DNA from: Nocardia sp. XZ_19_385
GTDB taxonomy: Bacteria; Actinomycetota; Actinomycetes; Mycobacteriales; Mycobacteriaceae
NCBI RefSeq assembly: GCF_015355755.1
Contig: NZ_JACVEE010000003.1
Coordinates: 310,001-374,000, forward strand
Length of the DNA stretch: 64,000 nucleotides
Direction: 5' to 3'
Of the stretch, positions 49,984 to 58,078 are shown in pieces. The number at the start of each line of letters is the position of its first letter. Positions within the stretch are counted from its first letter, which is position 1. The translations under genes were made by a program, and so were the position numbers. The notes below the pieces were generated by a model that saw nothing but the letters and a program-made list of their open reading frames with translations, had not been told where the DNA came from and did not search any database.

Positions 49984-50600
49984 GCCCGCGGTGCCGCCCA
50001 AACGGCACTGCGAGAGAGCCGCGTCGGCGAGCCGAACTACCTATCTTCGGCCGCATTCACCATGTGGAAGCTATTCCCGTGAACCAGGATTCGGCGATCC
50101 CAGGTCGTACTCCGTGGATCGATCCACCGTTACCTCCTCTTCGCAGCCCGGAAGCGAGGAGCCGCGGTCGCCAGGCCAGGGATGACTCGTTCCCAGTCTT
50201 TCGCATGATCTGGGGTCGGGCACTGGTGTCGTGGCGTCGAGGAACCGCCAATATCCCAGGCGGCAACATACCCGCCGCCTGGCCCGCCGTATCCGCCCCG
50301 CGCGGAACCGCGGGAACCGTGAGTCCACCGATCGAATAATCCCTAGCAGGACCCACAGGAGGGAAACCCTATCCGCGGAACCGAATTCGGCGATCCGGGT
50401 CGTACCGAGTGGATCGCGGCATCTCCCTCGACCCCAACCCGGCGCCTCGAATCAATCGCCGTCGCCATTCCAGTGATACAACTGCTCGCCGAAACGCTCG
50501 CGCGCATCCGCGGGCGCCGAGGTCGACCGCGTGAATAACGTCGATGCTGACGCCCCGATCGAGCGCCAAGTAAATCCGCCGCCTGGTCCGCGCCCGCTGG
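49984..50600 (+). repeat. Two decayed copies of the HNH gene end
   Basis: The code around GSEYQGRTGWIAPSHIDPTRTPRINHRHHASELLAETL is echoed twice after the stop. The better copy is near 50375-50560 (GGTCGTACCGAGTGGATCGC, then CTCGACCCCAACC, AATCAATCGCCGTCGCCATT, CTCGCCGAAACGCTCGCGCGCATCC given in parts), a weaker one near 50085-50150. A segment after 50540 (TCGATGCTGACGCCCCGAT, CCGCCGCCTGG) echoes the gene's last codons. Stops break all copies. Confidence 0.65.
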
Positions 50601-50616
50601 TGCGGTGCGTGGCGGT

Positions 50617-50650
50617 GTTGCGCCCGCCGGGGGATTCCGGCGGGCGCAAC
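50617..50650. terminator. Strong hairpin terminator
   Basis: A perfect 14-bp stem (50617-50630 with 50637-50650) with a 6-base loop, 11 bases beyond the stop codon of the leftward hydrolase. It probably ends that gene and protects it from read-through of the HNH gene. Confidence 0.85.
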
Positions 50651-50661
50651 AGGGGGTTTCC

Positions 50662-51636
50662 TCAGGAGAGGGTTTGGATGGTTCCGGCGGTGCGGAGGGT
50701 TTCGTAGTAGGTGCCGCCCGGGTAGAAGTCGGGGGTGGGGGTGCCGGTTACGAAATCGGTGGCCCAGGCGACTGAAAGGCGTTGTAGGGCTTCTACGTTT
50801 TTGGATTGGGGGGTGCCGCAGGCGGCTTTGTCGGGGGCGGGGGCGCTGGAGGCTTCGACGTCGATGTGGGAGCCGGTGGTCAGGCGGATGCCGTAGAAGG
50901 TTCGGGGGAGTTGTTCGATCAGTTCGGCGGTGCCGGAGCCGTTGCGGTTGCAGTTGTATGGAGGTGCGGAGAGGGCGAGGACGGGGAGTGAAGTGTTGCT
51001 CAGGTGGTTGAGGGAGCTGCTGAGGTTGTTTCCGATGAAGCTCTTGACGGGGTCGAAGAGGATCAGGCCGCGGACGTTGGCGAAGGCGGCGGGGTAGTCA
51101 GCGCGCAGTTCCTGGGTGACGTAGGGCACTGCTTCGCCGCCGGCCGAGTGGCCGGCGAACACCATGGCGGTGGGCAGGGTCAGTTCTGGGCGGGCGGCCT
51201 TGGTTTTGGCTTCGGTGAAGCTGCGGCCCAGTTTGTCTTTGGGGTCGGCGGCTTTGCCGAACAGGTCTGCGACGTTGTGCAGGAAATTGGTGTTGTTGCC
51301 GAGGTTTTCGAGGGTGCAGCCGAGCAGGTTCGAGGTTGGAAGGGTGGGGGCGAAGACGAGGAAGCCCTGGGCGGCGAATTTTCGGGCGGTGTCGTCCATC
51401 GCGTCGTTGGCGCCGGCGAATCCGTGTTGCAGCCATAGCAGGGCTTTGGGGGTGCCGGAGGGGAAGTACCAGTCGCTGCTCTGCTTCAGGGTGGTGAAGG
51501 CGCAGCGCACCTCCACCTTGTTGGAAACCTTGGTGACGGCCACGTCAGCGCCGGCGGAAGGTGTTGTGGGAAGGGTGAATACGGCGACGGCGGCGGCAAT
51601 CGAACACGCGGCGGTCAGCAGTCTTCGGATTCTCAA
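50662..51636 (-). CDS. Secreted alpha/beta hydrolase, paralogue 3
   Basis: A 324-residue exported hydrolase, paralogue of 14363 and 17729: signal peptide 1-30 (MRIRRLLTAACSI... ending AGA|D), VEVRCAFTTLKQSSDWYFPSGTP, QHGFAG, GCTLENLGNNTNFLHNVADLFG, GHSAGG nucleophile, ILFDPVKSF, GSHIDVEA and PGGTYYETLRTAGTIQTLS. Start choice: TTG 51636 has AAGGAAG 5 bases upstream and gives a normal signal peptide; ATG 51657 would lie inside the operator. Composite site 10 ends up directly before the ribosome site. Monocistronic, closed by the hairpin at 50617. Confidence 0.82.
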   Translation of the reverse strand: MRIRRLLTAACSIAAAVAVFTLPTTPSAGADVAVTKVSNKVEVRCAFTTLKQSSDWYFPSGTPKALLWLQHGFAGANDAMDDTARKFAAQGFLVFAPTLPTSNLLGCTLENLGNNTNFLHNVADLFGKAADPKDKLGRSFTEAKTKAARPELTLPTAMVFAGHSAGGEAVPYVTQELRADYPAAFANVRGLILFDPVKSFIGNNLSSSLNHLSNTSLPVLALSAPPYNCNRNGSGTAELIEQLPRTFYGIRLTTGSHIDVEASSAPAPDKAACGTPQSKNVEALQRLSVAWATDFVTGTPTPDFYPGGTYYETLRTAGTIQTLS

Positions 51637-51648
51637 GGCGACTTCCTT

Positions 51649-51674
51649 GTCTCTCATCGAGAAACGGTGTTTCG
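51649..51674. promoter_or_regulatory. Composite operator, site 10
   Basis: GTCTCT-N5-AGAAAC-N3-GTTTCG, 12 bases upstream of the TTG start of the secreted hydrolase. The inner palindrome is good, the gene-side half-site weak. Confidence 0.68.
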
Positions 51675-51788
51675 TTTCTTGCGCACTATTAGCAGTCTGA
51701 AACGTGCGCGTGTCAATACTTGATAGGGAAGACCCGAAAACGGTGCTGCTGCTGGGTTTTAGGGCTCTTATCTGCGCAAACAGATCTA

Positions 51789-51812
51789 GCCCGACCACTG
51801 TAGTGGTCGGGC
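51789..51812. terminator. Hairpin terminator after the MmgE/PrpD gene
   Basis: GCCCGACCACT and AGTGGTCGGGC form a perfect 11-bp stem with a 2-base centre, 15 bases beyond the MmgE/PrpD stop (read leftward). It separates that operon from the hydrolase at 51636. Confidence 0.75.
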
Positions 51813-51827
51813 CGACGGGTGTTCTGT

Positions 51828-53252
51828 TCAGTGCGCTGGCAGCGGTTGCGTCCGCAGCAGCGTCAGGAGCGCCTCCAGATCATCGAGATCGGCCAACCCG
51901 TAAACGGTTTCGCTGATGGCGTCGGCTTCGGCGGGCATCAGCAGGTCGGCGGTGTTCAGCCGGAATTTGGTTGCGAGCTCCTCGGGGGAGAGTGGATTGC
52001 CGGGGCCGCCCCGGTTGACGTCTACGCGTTCGGTGAGGACGCGGCCGTCGCGGAGCTCGGCGGTGAGCACTGCGGGGAACTGGTGCGGAAAGATCTTGTC
52101 GCAGTCGGGATCCGGGACGCAGTCGACCTTTGCGGCCAGTGCGAGCCGCTGTGGGTCTCGGGCGGCGGCGTCGGTGAAGTCCTCGTGGAATACTCCCAGT
52201 CCGCCGCCGCCCAGCAGGGCGGCGGCAACGGTATAGGGGCCGGAAAACGCTGCGTGGTAACCAGATTCGGGTCGGCGCTTGGCGGCGAGAGGTTCGCCGA
52301 TGGTACGCAGAACTGGCGTCGGTGCGCCGAGTTCGAGTCGGAGCACATCGTCGGCGGTGACCCCGCGGGCGCGCAGGCGTAGGGCGGCGTCGATGCCCGC
52401 GTGGGTGAAGTGATTGCAGGGGTAGGGCTTGAAGAAGACGCCGGGCAATTCCCAATGCTCGCCCAGGGCATCGGAGATGACGGCGGGCACTGCTCTGTCG
52501 CCGCAAAAGGCTTGCAGCAGACCGAATCTGCCCTCGATTACGGTCGGCGGGCCCGTCATCCCGTGCCTCGACAGGGACGCGGCCGTCACCGCGGCGTGGG
52601 CCGCCCAGCCGCAGTGCACCCGCTTCACGGTGCCGCCGGTACGGTTGGCTTCCAGCAAGCCCGAACCCATGCTCGCCGCGATGCCGAGGGTGTGGGCGAT
52701 GCCGTCGGCGTCCAAGCGGTAGAGCATGGCTGCGGCCGCCGCAGCCCCCAGCGCACCGCAGATCGCGGTGGCGTGGAGGCCGCGTTCGAAAAACACAGAG
52801 TTGCCGAGGGTTTCGTCGTAGCCGGCCATGCCGAGCCGGACGGTGATCTCCACGCCGACCGCTACCGCGTCCAAGAGCGCCGCGCCGGTGGATCCCGTGG
52901 CCTCGGCGACGGCGAGGGCAGTGGGCACCACCGACGCCGAAGGGTGCAGCACCGAGGGTAGGTGGGTGTCGTCGAAGTCGATGGCGTGGGCGAGGGTTCC
53001 GCCGAGCAGTGCGGCACTGGCCTCCGGGTAACGCCCGGGCAGTCCGAGGGCGGTGGCGCGTGGCCTACCTTCCCATTCGGTGATCAGCGCGCGCACTGTT
53101 GCTGCCGCCGGAGTGCGTTGTGCGGCAAGGCTGTTACCGAGGACGTCGAGTACGCGGCGAGCGGCGTCGGCGCGCAACTCCGCCCCGAGCCCCCGATCCC
53201 GCACCCCTGCCGCGAATTCCGCCAACCGCTGGACGATTGTTCGCTCACTCAT
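51828..53252 (-). CDS. MmgE/PrpD family protein
   Basis: A 474-residue protein of the 2-methylcitrate dehydratase/cis-aconitate decarboxylase family: FAAGVRDRGLGAELRADAARRVLDVLGNSLA, TALGLPGRYPEASAALLGGTLAHAIDFDDTHLPSVLHPSASVVPTALAVAEATG in parts, FKPYPCNHFTHAGIDAALRLR, and the C-terminal PLSPEELATKFRLNTADLL. The family handles tricarboxylate-like or substituted dicarboxylate substrates, by dehydration or decarboxylation. In this operon a hydration/dehydration step on a methylated di- or triacid would fit between isomerase and lyase. ATG 53252 overlaps the edge of the upstream repeat block. Confidence 0.85.
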   Translation of the reverse strand: MSERTIVQRLAEFAAGVRDRGLGAELRADAARRVLDVLGNSLAAQRTPAAATVRALITEWEGRPRATALGLPGRYPEASAALLGGTLAHAIDFDDTHLPSVLHPSASVVPTALAVAEATGSTGAALLDAVAVGVEITVRLGMAGYDETLGNSVFFERGLHATAICGALGAAAAAAMLYRLDADGIAHTLGIAASMGSGLLEANRTGGTVKRVHCGWAAHAAVTAASLSRHGMTGPPTVIEGRFGLLQAFCGDRAVPAVISDALGEHWELPGVFFKPYPCNHFTHAGIDAALRLRARGVTADDVLRLELGAPTPVLRTIGEPLAAKRRPESGYHAAFSGPYTVAAALLGGGGLGVFHEDFTDAAARDPQRLALAAKVDCVPDPDCDKIFPHQFPAVLTAELRDGRVLTERVDVNRGGPGNPLSPEELATKFRLNTADLLMPAEADAISETVYGLADLDDLEALLTLLRTQPLPAH

Positions 53253-54097
53253 GAAGTCACCGCCGCGCTATCGATCGCCCCAGGTGCGGTTATCTGCCGA
53301 GATGGGGCATCCACTCGATTCACTGCGAGCCCTCGTACTTTCCGGTTGTCCATTGGTCGCCATTGAGCCGCGGCGGCGTCCACCTCGATCGCCTCAGGTG
53401 GGGTTATCGGCTGAGATGGAGCGTGCACTCGGTTCATTGCGAGCGCTCTTGCTTCGCGGTTGGTCGCTGGTGGCCATTGCGCCGCAAGAGAGTCCACCTC
53501 GATCGCCCCAGATGCGGTTGTCGGCTGTGATGGAGTGTCTACTCGATTCGCTGCGAGCGCTCTTGCTTCGCGGTTGGTCGCTGGCCGCCACCGCACCGCA
53601 ATAGCGTCCACTTCGGCCGACCCCGAGGCGATCATCGGCTGAGATGGATCAGTCATTGCGAGCCCTCTTGCTTCCCGGTTGTCCGCCGGTCGCCGTTGCG
53701 CCGCAAGAGCGTCCACCTCGATCGCCCCAGATGCGGGTTGTCGGCTGTGATGGAGCGTCCACTCGATTCGCTGCGAGCCGTCGTGTTTTCCGGTTGCACG
53801 TTGGTCGTCATTGCGCCGCAATAGCGCCCACTTCGGCGGACCCCAGGCCGACCGCCCCGGACCTCGACGACCCGGCGCGGCCGACCCCGGGGGCGACTAT
53901 CGGCTGAGATGGAGCGTTCATTGCGAGTCCTCTCGCTTCCCGGTTATTCACTGGTCGCCATTGCGCCGCGGCGGCGTCCACATCGACTGCCCCCGGGGCG
54001 ATTGTCGGCTGAGATGGAGCCTCCACTCGATTCACCGGGAGCCCGTCGCGTCCTGTTGCCCACTGGCCGCCACTGCACCGCAACAGCGTTCACTTCA
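53253..54097. repeat. Long block of about 114-bp tandem repeats
   Basis: This 845-base gap between two genes of one operon is about seven diverged copies of a unit of roughly 114 bases. Read leftward, the unit encodes AAQWRPxxNREARALAxNRVxAPSQPxxAPGAIEVDA in one frame (split into ORFs by changes). Recurring segments include GAGATGGAGC (53414, 53909, 54014) and TGCTTCGCGGTTGGTCGCTGG (near 53450 and 53565, written here to 20 bases or fewer: GCTTCGCGGTTGGTCGCTG). The block abuts the cyclase stop and the PrpD start. Confidence 0.8.
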
Positions 54098-54910
54098 TCA
54101 CCGGCTGATTGCCGCGAGCGGGCGGACCGGGGACCCGGTTCCGCCGACAATGCGGAGGGGCGCCAGTACGAATACGAACCCTGAAACACGTTGGCTGGCA
54201 ATCTGTTCCAGCGATAGATGTTCGAGTATGTAGATCCCGGATTCCACCAGCAGTACACGGTGTACCGGCAGCACGCTGTGTCCGGCGCCGGGGGCGATGC
54301 ACTCGTAGGCGGTGGTGTCGGCACCGGTGGCGGTGATGCCTCGCGCCGCGAGCCACCGGGCCCCCTCGACTCCTACGCCCGGTACACCGGACTCCCCGCC
54401 CAGATATGCGTCGGTCTGGCTGAACAGCCGCGCCCATCCGGTGCGGATCAACACCACATCGCCGGGCTCCGGTGCGACCTCGGCGAGTTTCGCCGCGCGT
54501 TCCAGATCGTCGACGGTGACTTCGTAGCCGCCGGGCAGGATGTCGGTGTCGTGTAGGCGGGCGATGTCGAGCAGGATCCCGCGCCGTAGGAACCCGGGCA
54601 GGTGTTCGGCGCCGTGGGCGGTGAACTTGCCGCCGCGCTGGGCTTCGGCGGCATCGATGCCGCCGTGTAGCAGCCCGTCGTGGCTGACGTGGCTGAGCGC
54701 GTCGATGTGGGTGCCGACGTGTCCGCCGGTCACAATGATCTCGTTGGACGCGGACCCGCCGTCGGGGCGCACCATGTCGCCGTGCCTGCGGGCCAGCGTC
54801 ATTCGGAAGCCGGGGTGGTTGGGGGAGCAGGGCATTCCGGTGAAGAACGGTTGCCCGAGCTCGATCAGGCGGACACCAGTACGCACTACCTCGACTAGCG
54901 GATCGCTCAT
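54098..54910 (-). CDS. Cyclase-family (kynurenine formamidase-like) metal hydrolase
   Basis: A 270-residue protein of the cyclase/KynB family, with the metal motif HVGTHIDALSHVSHDG (His64, His67, Asp70, then His74 and His77), NEIIVTGG before it, and GFLRRGILLDIAR and DVVLIRTGWARLF after it. Members hydrolyse N-formyl-kynurenine, isatin (a cyclic imide-like lactam) or related amides. Here it could hydrolyse a formyl group or a lactam/imide. It follows the CoA-transferase gene by 109 bases in the same direction. Confidence 0.85.
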   Translation of the reverse strand: MSDPLVEVVRTGVRLIELGQPFFTGMPCSPNHPGFRMTLARRHGDMVRPDGGSASNEIIVTGGHVGTHIDALSHVSHDGLLHGGIDAAEAQRGGKFTAHGAEHLPGFLRRGILLDIARLHDTDILPGGYEVTVDDLERAAKLAEVAPEPGDVVLIRTGWARLFSQTDAYLGGESGVPGVGVEGARWLAARGITATGADTTAYECIAPGAGHSVLPVHRVLLVESGIYILEHLSLEQIASQRVSGFVFVLAPLRIVGGTGSPVRPLAAISR

Positions 54911-55019
54911 TGCAGGACTCCTGGCGTGCGGTTCTGGTTGTCTGGCATATCCGAAGTGCTCGATGCCCCTATGGGCCGGCAGGTCTCTCGGTGCAACACG
55001 TGCATCAGACCGCGCGCGC

Positions 55020-56207
55020 TCATCGCACGACTCCCGCGGTGCGTAGCTCTGCGAGCCTGTCGGCGTCCACGCCGTAGTCGCCGAGGACTTCGGCGGTGTG
55101 TGCGCCTAGTGGCGGTCCGGTCCAGCGGATCCGGCCGGGTGTTTCCGACAACCGAAACAGCACGTTCTGCATTTTCACCGTTCCCAGTTCGTCGTCGGGC
55201 AGTTCGGCGATGGTGCCCAGCGCCTGGAACTGCGGGTCCGCCATGATGTCGGCGGCGGTGTAGATGGGGGCGACTGCCGCTTCGGCCTTTTCGAAGGCGT
55301 GGACGACCTCCTCGGTCGAGCGTTCGGCGATCCAGGCGCCGACGGCGGCATCGAGTTCGTCTGCGTGCCGGGCTCTTTCGGATCCGGAGCTGAACCAGGG
55401 CTGGTCGATGAGGTCGGCCCGCCCGACCAGTCGCATGACCCGTTCGGCCACCGACTGGGCGCTGGTCGACACCGCCACCCAGCCACCGTCTGCGGTGCGG
55501 TAGGTGTTGCGGGGCGCGTTGTTCGAGGAGCGATTGCCCATGCGTGGCTGTAGCTCGCCGAGCTGGTCGTAGGCGATGAGCTGTGGTCCGAGCAGGGTGA
55601 GGATGGGCTCGATGATGGCCATGTCGATCTGCTGGCCGTGGCCGTCGCGGTCTCGGGCGCGCAGGGCGGTCATTACCGCGAAAGCCGTTGCGAGCGCCGC
55701 GATCCCGTCGGCGAGACCGAACGGCGGCAGCGTCGGCGGCCCGTCGGGCGCACCGGTGATGGCGGCGAACCCGCTCATCGCCTCGGCGAGCGTGCCGAAG
55801 CCGGGGCGGCGCGCGTACGGGCCGATCTGGCCGAACCCGGTGACCCGGGCCAGCACCAGCCGCGGATTGATCTCGCGGAGTTCGGCATACCCGAGTCCCC
55901 AGCGCTCCAGGGTGCCGGGACGAAAGTTCTCCACGACCACATCCGCGTCGGCCACCATGCGGCGGAAGATTTCCTGCCCCTCGGCGGATCCGAGATAGAG
56001 GGTGACCGATTTCTTGCCGCGCCCCAGCATCTTCCACCACAGCCCGACCCCGTCCCGCTGCGCGCCGTGGCTGCGCACCGGATCACCCCGAGGGTGCTCG
56101 ATCTTGATCACCTCGGCTCCGAAATCCGCCAGCAGCGTCGCGGCCAGCGGCCCCGCGAACAGCGTCGCCACATCCAGCACCCGGATTCCCGACAGTGGAT
56201 CGGTCAT
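55020..56207 (-). CDS. CaiB/BaiF-family CoA transferase 2
   Basis: A 395-residue class III CoA transferase: GIRVLDVATLFAGPLAATLLADFGAEVIKIEHPRGDPVRSHG, RGKKSVTLYLGSAEGQEIF, VVVENFRPGTLERWGLGYAEL, GQIGPYARRPGFGTLAEAMSG and a probable catalytic Asp in FGLADGIAAL. Clearly related to, but diverged from, transferase 1 at 43810. Two copies suggest two acids to be activated. ATG 56207 follows AGGAG. It is first in the unit CoA transferase 2, cyclase, MmgE/PrpD; composite site 11 lies 26 bases upstream. Confidence 0.88.
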   Translation of the reverse strand: MTDPLSGIRVLDVATLFAGPLAATLLADFGAEVIKIEHPRGDPVRSHGAQRDGVGLWWKMLGRGKKSVTLYLGSAEGQEIFRRMVADADVVVENFRPGTLERWGLGYAELREINPRLVLARVTGFGQIGPYARRPGFGTLAEAMSGFAAITGAPDGPPTLPPFGLADGIAALATAFAVMTALRARDRDGHGQQIDMAIIEPILTLLGPQLIAYDQLGELQPRMGNRSSNNAPRNTYRTADGGWVAVSTSAQSVAERVMRLVGRADLIDQPWFSSGSERARHADELDAAVGAWIAERSTEEVVHAFEKAEAAVAPIYTAADIMADPQFQALGTIAELPDDELGTVKMQNVLFRLSETPGRIRWTGPPLGAHTAEVLGDYGVDADRLAELRTAGVVR

Positions 56208-56233
56208 CGGCTCAACTCCTCACCGCCACAGTT

Positions 56234-56259
56234 GTTTCCCACAACGAAACGCGAGAGTG
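56234..56259. promoter_or_regulatory. Composite operator, site 11
   Basis: GTTTCC-N5-CGAAAC-N3-AGAGTG: the N5 pair is exact, the third half-site is lost. It lies 26 bases before CoA transferase 2. Confidence 0.65.
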
Positions 56260-56309
56260 GCTCTGCGGCATTGACTATCAGCGCATAGTACTGCGATGAT
56301 CGCCGAATT

Positions 56310-56335
56310 GGTAAAGATGTTTCGCACAGAGAAAC
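56310..56335. promoter_or_regulatory. Composite operator, site 12 (reverse orientation)
   Basis: GGTAAA-N3-GTTTCG-N5-AGAAAC, 11 bases before the imidase GTG. The N5 pair faces the gene, as at the other rightward genes. Confidence 0.68.
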
Positions 56336-56346
56336 TGGAGTGAATC

Positions 56347-57810
56347 GTGGCGGCGACCGACCTGCTGATCCGGAACGCCCGCGTGGTGCGCCCGGGCGAC
56401 CCGTCCACCGGCCAACCCGACGCCGTCGACATCGCCGTCGCGAACGGTGTCGTCACCGCGGTCGGACCGAACCTGCCGGCTTCGGGCGCGGGCAGGGTGG
56501 TGGATGCCGAAGGGCTGCTTGCCTTTCCCGGTGTCGTCGACGCTCATCAGCACTGGGGCATCTACCAGGAGTTGTCCGCCGACACCACGAGCGAGAGCCG
56601 GGCCTGCGCTCAGGGCGGGGTCACGACCGCCATCACCTACATGCGGACCGGGCGCTACTACCTGAATCGGGGCGGGGCCTACCGCGACTTTGTGCCCGAG
56701 GTGCTCGACCGGATGGCGGGCCGCGCCTTCGTCGACCATGCCCTGCACCTGGCGCCGATGACCGCCGAGCATATCGCCGAAATCCCCTCCCTCATCGAAG
56801 AGTTCGGCGTCACCTCGTTCAAGATCTTCATGTTCTACGGCGGCCACGGCCTGCACGGCCGGTCCAGCGACCAGGCCGACTTCCTGATGATCCCGCCCAG
56901 CGAGCGCTACGACTTGGCGCACTTCGAGTTCGTGATGCGCGGAATCCAGAAGGCGCGTAAGCGTTTCGGCGAACGCCTGTCACTATCGCTGCACTGCGAG
57001 ACCGCCGAGATCATGACCGCCTACACCGAAATGGTGGAACGTGAGGGCACCCTGACCGGCCTGCGCGCCTACAGCGCCTCGCGGCCAGCGCATTCCGAGG
57101 GCCTGGCGATCACCATGGCCTCCTACCTCGCCCACGAAACCGGCTTGGCGAATATCAACCTGCTGCACCTGTCCTCGGCCAAGGCGGTCGAGGCAGCCCT
57201 CACGATGGCGAAAGCGTTCCCGCACGTCGACTTCCGCCGCGAGGTCACCATCGGCCACCTGCTCGCCGACGTCGACACCGCACACGGCCTGGGCGGCAAG
57301 GTGAACCCGCCCCTGCGCGACCGCGCCGATGTCGAAGCACTGTGGCGACACCTGCTGGCCGGCGAAATCGACTGGGTGGTCAGCGATCACGCCTGCTGCC
57401 GCGACGAACAGAAGTTCGGCGCCGACCGCACGGACGTATTCGCCGCCAAGTCCGGCTTCGGCGGCGCCGAATACCTGCTGCCCGGCCTGGTGGGCGCGGG
57501 CCAAGGACGCGGCCTGCCGCTCTCGCGCATCGCGGAGCTGACCGCGTGGAACCCGGCCCAGCGCTACGGCCTGAAAACCAAAGGCACCATCGCCGCGGGC
57601 TTCGACGCCGACATCGTTCTCGTCGACCCGGAGGCGCGCTGGACGGTGCGCGCCGCCGATTCCGAATCCGCCCAGGAGTACACACCGTTCGAGGGCTTCG
57701 AGATGAACGCCCGCGTCACCGACGTGTTCCTGCGCGGCCACCAGATCCTGAACAACGGCAAGGTCCAGGGCGATCCGCAAGGTCGCTACCTGCGTCGCGA
57801 GGCTAGTTGA
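56347..57810 (+). CDS. Dihydropyrimidinase/hydantoinase-type cyclic amidohydrolase (candidate imidase)
   Basis: A 487-residue metal-dependent amidohydrolase: N-terminal beta-sandwich (LLIRNARVVRPGD), DAHQHWG (His67, His69), TSFKIFMFYGG with Lys159 as the probable carboxylated lysine, SLHCE and NLLHLSSAK for the next metal His residues, SDHACC with the catalytic Asp, and the closing TIAAGFDADIVLVDP. The group opens hydantoins, dihydropyrimidines and cyclic imides. Together with amidases and maleate isomerases downstream in the pathway, opening of a maleimide to a maleamate is attractive, though unproven. GTG start with GGAG before it; controlled by composite site 12. Confidence 0.85.
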   Translation: MAATDLLIRNARVVRPGDPSTGQPDAVDIAVANGVVTAVGPNLPASGAGRVVDAEGLLAFPGVVDAHQHWGIYQELSADTTSESRACAQGGVTTAITYMRTGRYYLNRGGAYRDFVPEVLDRMAGRAFVDHALHLAPMTAEHIAEIPSLIEEFGVTSFKIFMFYGGHGLHGRSSDQADFLMIPPSERYDLAHFEFVMRGIQKARKRFGERLSLSLHCETAEIMTAYTEMVEREGTLTGLRAYSASRPAHSEGLAITMASYLAHETGLANINLLHLSSAKAVEAALTMAKAFPHVDFRREVTIGHLLADVDTAHGLGGKVNPPLRDRADVEALWRHLLAGEIDWVVSDHACCRDEQKFGADRTDVFAAKSGFGGAEYLLPGLVGAGQGRGLPLSRIAELTAWNPAQRYGLKTKGTIAAGFDADIVLVDPEARWTVRAADSESAQEYTPFEGFEMNARVTDVFLRGHQILNNGKVQGDPQGRYLRREAS

Positions 57811-58078
57811 GTCGGCGCCTGTGCCGCGATCGATGGCTGTCGGTGTAGGTCCGCCGAGGCGGCGGCGGTGCGTCTGGTTGCGGCGGGTCTGGCAATGAAA
57901 GCGGCCGGCCCCGGCCCAGGAGAAGGTGGCTGGCCGTGCGGCTCGTCCTAGCTCGGCCGGGCGTGGTCTCGCACTTCGGGGTGGCGGAGACACGCGTCCA
58001 CGCATGGGCTTCCGCTACGTCGACAATGTGGAGGCATCGCACCGGGGCGGTAGTCTTCCCGGCTGACTGAGGAGACCT

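Noticed and set aside
53249..53821. 190-codon repeat ORF as a real gene
   Set aside because: It lies wholly inside the tandem repeat block, lacks a ribosome site, and neighbouring units are split by stops and frame changes.
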